NCBI RefSeq assembly: GCF_033542235.1
Contig: NZ_JAWRCU010000005.1
Coordinates: 372,001 to 436,000 of the forward strand
Reading direction: 5' to 3'
Source: JAWRCU01 sp033542235
GTDB lineage: Bacteria > Pseudomonadota > Alphaproteobacteria > Rhizobiales > Rhizobiaceae
Length of the DNA stretch: 64,000 nucleotides
Notes under the pieces: model-generated
What the model was told of the DNA's origin: nothing
Seen by the model: the letters and a program-made list of their open reading frames with translations, nothing else
Databases searched by the model: none
Shown: positions 58,939-64,000 of the stretch, piece after piece
How positions within the stretch are numbered: the stretch's first letter is position 1
Layout of the letters: each line of letters begins with the position of its first letter
Translations under genes and position numbers: made by a program

Positions 58939-61829
58939 TGCTGACGCTCCTCGTGGCGGACTGCCCGCAGCCGGCGGATGGATTGGTGGGCGATGGCGAT
59001 CAGCATCAGCACCGTAGCGCCGACCACGAGGCTGAAAACGCCGAGGTCAAAGACTGCCGCGCTTGCCAAGGGGACCTTGCCGACGAGCGGCAGCTCCGCA
59101 TACTGGAAATACGAAGTCAAGAAAGGATCGCCAAACAGCATCGAGGCCGCCCCGGTAAAGGCGGCCAGCAGCAGGCCGCCGCCGATCCAGAAGACGGGGA
59201 GGATGCGAAGCCTGTCCTCCACCCAAACCGTGCCTGCCGCCATATACTGGAGGATGAAGCCTGCGGCCATCGCCACGCCTGCTGCGAAACCTCCGCCCGG
59301 AGCATCGTGACCGCGCAGGAGGAGGTAGGCCGCCAGCACGATGACGACGGGGAACATCCATTGCATGATTACCGCGGGCACGTACATGTATTCCGCTGCC
59401 GTCGCGCCTGCCTCCCTACCCGGCTCCGCCTCGTCGAAGGACCACTGGATGCGCTGCTGCTCCGGCCGCTCAATGCTGTCAGGCGCGGGACGGAACCGCC
59501 GCAGCAGAGCGAAGACAGTCAGTGCGACCGTTCCGAGAACCGTGATCTCCCCCAGCGTGTCGAAACCGCGGAAGTCGACCAGGATGACGTTGACGACATT
59601 GCGCCCGCCACCGTCGCTGTAAGCCTTTTCGACGAAGAAATCCGCGATCGTGTCGGGCGGCGTGCGCGTCATGATCGCATAGGAGATTGCCGTCATCCCT
59701 GTGCCGGCCAGGACGGCAATCGACAGGTCGCGAAACCGGCGCAGGCGATCGAGAGTGCCGCCCGGCTCCGCAAGTGCTTCCGAGCGTTTGGGCAGCCAGC
59801 GCAGGCCGAGCAGGATAAGCACTGTCGTCACGATCTCCACGACGAGCTGCGTCGCTGCAAGGTCCGGCGCAGACAGCCAGACGAAGGTCAGGCAAGTCAC
59901 GAGCCCCGTTCCTCCCAAGAGAGCTAGAGCCGCGAGGCGGTGGAACTTGGCCTGCTGGGCGGCCGCGACCGCGCAGATCATGCCGACGCACCAGAGCCCG
60001 GAGAACGCGAAATCCATCCTCTCGTTGCCATGGAGCCCGAAGCTGAGGCCCGAAGCGAAAACCGGGATGGCAGCGGCTATCGCTGCTGCCACAAGCAGGC
60101 GCATCTGCGGCTGCAGGCGCCTCGTCCCGAAGACCTCCTCAACAAGGCGGGCCCATCGCCACGAGATCGCTACCGTGACTCTTTCGAAGACGCGCTGCCC
60201 CTGAATGCGCCCGAAAAGCGGGGCGGTTTCGGCGCGTTGCAGATAGTCGCCCGCCCATAGATACAGCAACGCCCCACCGACCAGCGCGACAGTGCTCATT
60301 GCAAGCGGGAGGGTGAAGCCGTGCCAGACCGCCAGGCTGTATTGGGGCGTTGCGGCGCCGAGGACCGACGACACGGCGACCTGCAGGAAAGGCCCGATGG
60401 TGAGCCCCGGGACGATGCCGACGACGAGGCAGGCCAACACAAGGAACATAACCGGAAACCGCATCCAGAAAGGCGGCTCGTGCGGCTCGCGAGGGAAGCT
60501 TTTGGGCGGCATCCCAAAAAAGATCGAATGGATGAACCGAATGGAATAGGTGACCGCGAACGCGCTGCCGAGCACGGCCGCGTAAGGCGCCGCGGTGTCG
60601 AGCCACGACTCGGCATGTGTCGCGACGGCTTCCGCGAAGAACATCTCCTTGGAGAGGAAGCCATTGAGCAGCGGAACGCCAGCCATGGCGGCACTTGCCA
60701 CCATCGCAAGCGTGCCCGTTATCGGCATGTATCGGAACAGGCCGCTCAACCGCCGCAGGTCCCGCGTGCCCGCCTCATGGTCGATGATGCCAGCCGCCAT
60801 GAACAGAGAAGCCTTGAAGGTAGCATGGTTCAGCATGTGGAATATGGCTGCGACGGCGCCGAGTGGGCTGCCAAGGCTGAGCAGCAGAGTGATCAGACCG
60901 AGATGGCTGATCGTGGAATAGGCGAGCAAGCCCTTCAGATCCTGCTGGAACATCGCGAGATAGGCGCCGAGCACGAGCGAGGCCATTCCCGCAAGCCCGA
61001 CGATGGTGAACCATTCTGGCGTCCCAGCGAGCACCGGCCAAAGCCGCGCCAGCAGGAAGACGCCCGCCTTCACCAGGGTCGCTGAATGAAGGAAGGCCGA
61101 CACAGGCGTTGGAGCGGCCATGGCGTTGGGCAGCCAGAAATGAAACGGGAACTGCGCGCTCTTGGTGAACGCGCCTAGCAAGACCAGGATGAGCGCTGGA
61201 ACGTAAAGCTGGTGGGCGCGTATGGCGTCGCCCGATGCCAGCACAACCTCCAGATCGTAGCTGCCGACGATATGGCCGATGATGAGAACGCCTGCCAGCA
61301 GCGCGAGGCCGCCGGTGGCCGTGACCGTCAGGGCCATGCGCGCGCCGTCGCGCGCGGCCTGGCTGTGGTGCCAATAACCGATGAGCAGAAATGACAATAT
61401 GCTGGTGAGTTCCCAGAAAATGACCATCAGGATCAAGTTTCCTGACAGGACGAACCCCAGCATCGACCCCGTGAACGCCAGGAAAAGAAAGTAGAAGCGG
61501 CGGACCGGATCCTCGGCCGAGATGTAATACCGGCTGTATAGGACGACCAGGAACCCGATCCCACTGACCAGGGTCGCAAAAATCCAGGCGAATCCGTCCA
61601 TCCTGAGCGTCACGCTGAGGCCTAGCGATGGAATCCACTCGATCCGGTGCTGGAGGCTGCCTCCGCCGCTGATCGACGGATAGAGCAGGACGGACAAGCC
61701 GACGCAGGCCAGCGTGGTGACCCCTGCGAGCCAGGTGGCCGGAGCACGCGAGTCCGTGGGAAGCAGGAGCGCCGCGAGACATGCCATGAAAGGCAGAACG
61801 ATGATTAGATCTAGCAGGTAACGCTCCAT
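58929..61829 (-). CDS. mrpA: Na+(K+)/H+ antiporter fused subunits A and B
   Basis: A 966-residue membrane protein. The first about 780 residues are NuoL-like MrpA (IFWELTSILSFLLIGYWHHS, FTKSAQFPFHFWLPNAMAAPTPVSAFLHSATLVKAG, and C-terminal DFRGFDTLGEITVL). The last about 140 residues are MrpB (RGHDAPGGGFAAGVAMAAGFILQYMA). This AB fusion matches the six-gene rhizobial pha layout, where the S. meliloti Pha1 system exports potassium and supports pH tolerance and symbiosis. GGAG five bases before ATG 61829 marks the start. First gene of the operon. Confidence 0.95.
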   Translation of the reverse strand: MERYLLDLIIVLPFMACLAALLLPTDSRAPATWLAGVTTLACVGLSVLLYPSISGGGSLQHRIEWIPSLGLSVTLRMDGFAWIFATLVSGIGFLVVLYSRYYISAEDPVRRFYFLFLAFTGSMLGFVLSGNLILMVIFWELTSILSFLLIGYWHHSQAARDGARMALTVTATGGLALLAGVLIIGHIVGSYDLEVVLASGDAIRAHQLYVPALILVLLGAFTKSAQFPFHFWLPNAMAAPTPVSAFLHSATLVKAGVFLLARLWPVLAGTPEWFTIVGLAGMASLVLGAYLAMFQQDLKGLLAYSTISHLGLITLLLSLGSPLGAVAAIFHMLNHATFKASLFMAAGIIDHEAGTRDLRRLSGLFRYMPITGTLAMVASAAMAGVPLLNGFLSKEMFFAEAVATHAESWLDTAAPYAAVLGSAFAVTYSIRFIHSIFFGMPPKSFPREPHEPPFWMRFPVMFLVLACLVVGIVPGLTIGPFLQVAVSSVLGAATPQYSLAVWHGFTLPLAMSTVALVGGALLYLWAGDYLQRAETAPLFGRIQGQRVFERVTVAISWRWARLVEEVFGTRRLQPQMRLLVAAAIAAAIPVFASGLSFGLHGNERMDFAFSGLWCVGMICAVAAAQQAKFHRLAALALLGGTGLVTCLTFVWLSAPDLAATQLVVEIVTTVLILLGLRWLPKRSEALAEPGGTLDRLRRFRDLSIAVLAGTGMTAISYAIMTRTPPDTIADFFVEKAYSDGGGRNVVNVILVDFRGFDTLGEITVLGTVALTVFALLRRFRPAPDSIERPEQQRIQWSFDEAEPGREAGATAAEYMYVPAVIMQWMFPVVIVLAAYLLLRGHDAPGGGFAAGVAMAAGFILQYMAAGTVWVEDRLRILPVFWIGGGLLLAAFTGAASMLFGDPFLTSYFQYAELPLVGKVPLASAAVFDLGVFSLVVGATVLMLIAIAHQSIRRLRAVRHEERQQWN

Positions 61830-61882
61830 CGCTCTCCTGGTGATTCGGCCGCCTTCAACGCTTCTTAGGCTATCGTCCGCGA

Positions 61883-62173
61883 TCAGCCAACGACCGGGAG
61901 CAGCTTGCTCCCGCGGGAAAAGGCTGGCTGCCGAGCGATCCCGCTTGCTGCCGAAGGGCCCACCGCCAAGATCTCGACACATGCTGATTGCCGCTCATCG
62001 GCGCCGATCATGCACATCCGGTCGCCGACTGACAGACCGAGCAGGGTAATGCCAAGAGGCGTCGACAGCGACACTTCGGCTGGCGGCCACATTCCGTCTT
62101 CAGGAACAATCAGGAGCCGGCGTTCCGGCCGTGGGGAGCCGCCGATCCTGTAGGTGACGAAACGGTCGAGCAA
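61883..62173 (-). CDS. Short GreA/GreB C-terminal-domain protein (Rnk-like, lacks coiled coil)
   Basis: A 96-residue protein whose core (VTYRIGGSPRPERRLLIVPED, then STPLGITLLGLSVGDRM) matches the FKBP-like C-terminal domain of GreA/GreB and Rnk. The N-terminal coiled coil of those proteins is absent, and the last 25 residues look unrelated. TTG at 62173 with AGGGAG about six bases upstream is the likely start. It may be a genuine single-domain regulator or the shortened end of an Rnk gene. It lies 53 bases upstream of the mrp operon on the same strand. Confidence 0.65.
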   Translation of the reverse strand: MLDRFVTYRIGGSPRPERRLLIVPEDGMWPPAEVSLSTPLGITLLGLSVGDRMCMIGADERQSACVEILAVGPSAASGIARQPAFSRGSKLLPVVG

Positions 62174-62393
62174 GACCGCTCCCTGGACATGCTGCGAACT
62201 TGGGCTGTCGCGCCCGGAATGTCAAGGAACTCAGGCACTTTGGAACGTTGCTCAGATCACCGATCAATGCAGATTGCAGTCGGAGTGCGACGTGTGGAAA
62301 CATGCAGCTCCGCAGCGGTTTTCCCGTCGGATTATCCTATGCACGCCTCATGCTGCCGGTTCGACGCGTGATGCCGCAGCGAGCGGAGCCATC

Positions 62394-63062
62394 ATGATCG
62401 CCATTGAAACCTTCGTACGCATCCTTGACCTCGGCGGCACGTTCGTTTTCGCGATCAGCGGGGCGGTTGCCGCAGTCAATCGCCGACTGGATATTTTCGG
62501 CATCCTCGTCCTGTCGTTCGTGGCCGGAAATTTCGGCGGAATCACGCGTGATCTGCTGATCGGCGCCGTGCCGCCGGCCGCCCTGACGGATGGCCGATAC
62601 TTGCTGGTTTCCGTCATGGCAGGGCTCATCACCTTCTTCTCGTATGCCGGCGTCGACAGGCTGCGCACCCCAGTGCTCTGGTTCGACGCTGCGGGACTTT
62701 CCTTCTTCGCCGTCGCGGGTGCGCAAAAGGCGTTCGAAGCCGGATTGAGCCCGGTAATGGCCGCTCTTCTGGGCATGCTGACCGGCATTGGTGGCGGCAT
62801 CACGCGTGACGTTCTCCTGACCGAGATCCCGCAGGTCCTGCGTTCCGATCTCTACGCCGTTGCCGCGCTGGTCGGCGCATCCATCGTCGTCATTGGCGAC
62901 GCGGCTGGTCTTTCCTATGGCCTATCGGCTCTGGTGGGAGGCGCTTTGTGCTTCGCCCTCCGCTTCATGGCGATCAGGTACCGCTGGCATTTGCCTGTCG
63001 CGCATCTTTCCGCGCAACAACGCGCGGGAATGGATCCGTCGAACAATCAGGAGCCGCACTGA
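62394..63062 (+). CDS. TRIC-family (UPF0126) cation channel protein
   Basis: A 222-residue membrane protein with seven hydrophobic segments in two similar halves. Each half holds the conserved Gly-Arg-Asp block: NFGGITRDLLIG and GIGGGITRDVLLTEIP. Prokaryotic TRIC channels of this type conduct potassium or other monovalent cations; some members have been tied to glycine uptake. ATG 62394 has GGAG six to seven bases upstream. Its neighbour is the mrp antiporter operon, another cation transport system. Confidence 0.87.
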   Translation: MIAIETFVRILDLGGTFVFAISGAVAAVNRRLDIFGILVLSFVAGNFGGITRDLLIGAVPPAALTDGRYLLVSVMAGLITFFSYAGVDRLRTPVLWFDAAGLSFFAVAGAQKAFEAGLSPVMAALLGMLTGIGGGITRDVLLTEIPQVLRSDLYAVAALVGASIVVIGDAAGLSYGLSALVGGALCFALRFMAIRYRWHLPVAHLSAQQRAGMDPSNNQEPH

Positions 63063-63209
63063 GCTTTATCTGGCAAGCCCAAGCCGGCAGCCGTCGTTCT
63101 CGCCCATCTCGTCGCCGAACTTGTGTCAATGGAGATGGCCAAGGGGGCGTAGACCGATAGATGCCCACCAGACACAGCGCGCGTCGAAAGATCGGGCGCT
63201 CGACCCGAG

Positions 63210-63310
63210 TAGAGCGGCGTGCGCGAATGCAGGATCGCGACGCCGCTCTATATAATGTTTGCGCATCGGACTATCCGAGAGCCGCTGAGCACTTTTCGCT
63301 GACGCGGCCC
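63210..63310. repeat. ~100-bp dispersed element ending in a palindrome (copy 2, inverted)
   Basis: TAGAGCGGCGT (63210-63220) and ACGCCGCTCTA (63240-63250) form the same 41-base palindrome as at 55741-55781. It is followed by ATATAATGTTTGCGCATCGG and CCGCTGAGCACTTTTCG, a diverged match to the reverse of copy 1. It lies between the TRIC gene and the repeat-rich gene at the right edge. In the plus direction it could act as a weak terminator for the TRIC gene. Confidence 0.65.
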
Positions 63311-63364
63311 TTCAGTTCGCTCCTATTCGCTAGGGCACAACGCTACTGATCGTCGTGCGCATTC

Positions 63365-64000
63365 TCATAGCAGGGCATCGGCTGGCAGATGCCACCCGTG
63401 CGCTGGCATGTGGGAATGGACGGTCATGTCGCTGAGATCCGACTGCACATCGTCACCCTGCGAATGTCCATTGCCGTGGTCGAAGTGCCAGCTTGATCCA
63501 GCACCTGAATCGGAATTCCAGGTGGATCCTGTACCCGACTGCGTGTGATGGCCTGTGCCATTGGAAAGATGCGCAAAAGATAGCGTTCCATCCTTCACCA
63601 GCGCCCAATGGCCGTGGCCTTTGTTGGTGGTCGATCCGTCGGTTGACGTGCCTTGCGCCGATCCAGTCCCGGTATCCGACCCGCTGGCGGTTCCCGCGGA
63701 AGCATCGTGGGTCGAGCCATCGGTTGGCTTGGCCTGCGCTGTTCCGCTCCCGGTGTCCGAACCGGTTGAGGTTTCCGTGGAAGCATCATGGGTTGAGACA
63801 TCGGCTGCCTTGGCCTGTGCTGCACCCGTCCCAATGCCGGACCCGCTCGCGGTCCCCGACGAAGTATCTTGACCGGCCTCCGACACGGGCGACTGTGCGG
63901 CAAAGTTGCTCGCTACAGCAGTCCCCGTCCCCGCATGGTCGCCTTGGGTATAGGCGAGATACTTGTAGGAGGTCGCATACTCCTGGTTGAACTGCTTCGA
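63365..64000 (-). CDS. Repeat-rich Ser/Thr/Gly protein, C-terminal part
   Basis: At least 211 residues; the frame stays open to the right edge, so the N-terminus is outside the window. About three copies of a 27-residue unit lie in tandem (TASGSGIGTGAAQAK... , TSTGSDTGSGTAQAK... , TASGSDTGTGSAQG...), each ending in a [GV]STHDAS-like motif. A His-rich C-terminus follows (GHGHWALV, HHTQSG, HFDHGNGHSQ, HSHMPAHGWH), with no cysteine. Composition suggests a secreted or surface protein with disordered regions; histidines could bind metal. I do not recognise a family. A GTG at 63886 would give a shorter version, but coding character continues upstream. Confidence 0.6.
   Translation of the reverse strand, partial: SKQFNQEYATSYKYLAYTQGDHAGTGTAVASNFAAQSPVSEAGQDTSSGTASGSGIGTGAAQAKAADVSTHDASTETSTGSDTGSGTAQAKPTDGSTHDASAGTASGSDTGTGSAQGTSTDGSTTNKGHGHWALVKDGTLSFAHLSNGTGHHTQSGTGSTWNSDSGAGSSWHFDHGNGHSQGDDVQSDLSDMTVHSHMPAHGWHLPADALL

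Overview
The window looks like chromosome from a high-GC alphaproteobacterium of the order Hyphomicrobiales, most like Mesorhizobium or a close Phyllobacteriaceae relative. This rests on the gene families present: phosphatidylcholine synthase, an IalB-like protein, an Mrp/Pha antiporter with a fused AB subunit, a DUF1127 protein, HspQ, and many sugar and amino-acid ABC importers. Three intergenic repeat types also resemble elements I recall from Mesorhizobium-type genomes. No database search was possible, so the genus is an inference.

Layout. 1-1738: end of a nucleoside/simple-sugar type ABC importer. 2210-13818: an amino-acid-like catabolic locus built around a TetR regulator (8763-9389). 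On the minus side lie a NodB-fold hydrolase, a binding protein, permease and ATPase, an M20 carbamoylase and a TPP-dependent 2-oxo-acid decarboxylase. On the plus side lie an M20 amidohydrolase, an unknown protein, an aminotransferase and an EamA transporter. Two copies of a long palindrome bracket tetR. The enzymes fit ring opening, decarbamoylation, transamination and decarboxylation of a hydantoin- or ureido-type compound, but the substrate is unproven. 14009-33839: mostly housekeeping genes (quinone oxidoreductase, pcs, DUF1326, DUF2182, a UbiH-like hydroxylase, hspQ, an IalB-like protein, a YejA-like binding protein, a DsbA-family protein, mfd, sdhE, recG, DUF502, glmS, glmU, ccdA).

34051-42375: a small XRE regulator, then a SorC-regulated cluster with a HAD phosphatase, a TIM-barrel isomerase/epimerase, a UgpB-like ABC importer and a GpdQ-like phosphodiesterase. 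The order resembles a functional analogue of ugpBAECQ. 42398-45275: a DHA2 efflux pump, an 8-bp-periodic repeat, a SIMPL protein and a CAT-anticodon tRNA. 45846-53755: a ROK-regulated sugar importer with a BadF/NagK-type kinase, a SIS-domain protein and a convergent PTS EIIA-like protein, probably for an amino sugar.

53756-55807: a gene-poor stretch holding very small genes (a 24-residue membrane peptide, a DUF1127 protein, a 35-residue basic protein, a possible zinc-ribbon protein) and two RNA-structure candidates. One of these is a pair of perfect, interleaved inverted repeats upstream of the EIIA gene. 55808-61829: the complete mrp/pha cation/proton antiporter operon on the minus strand. 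61883-64000: a short Gre-C-domain protein, a TRIC/UPF0126 membrane protein, a second copy of the ~100-bp element found just beyond the mrp operon, and a repeat-rich protein cut by the window end.
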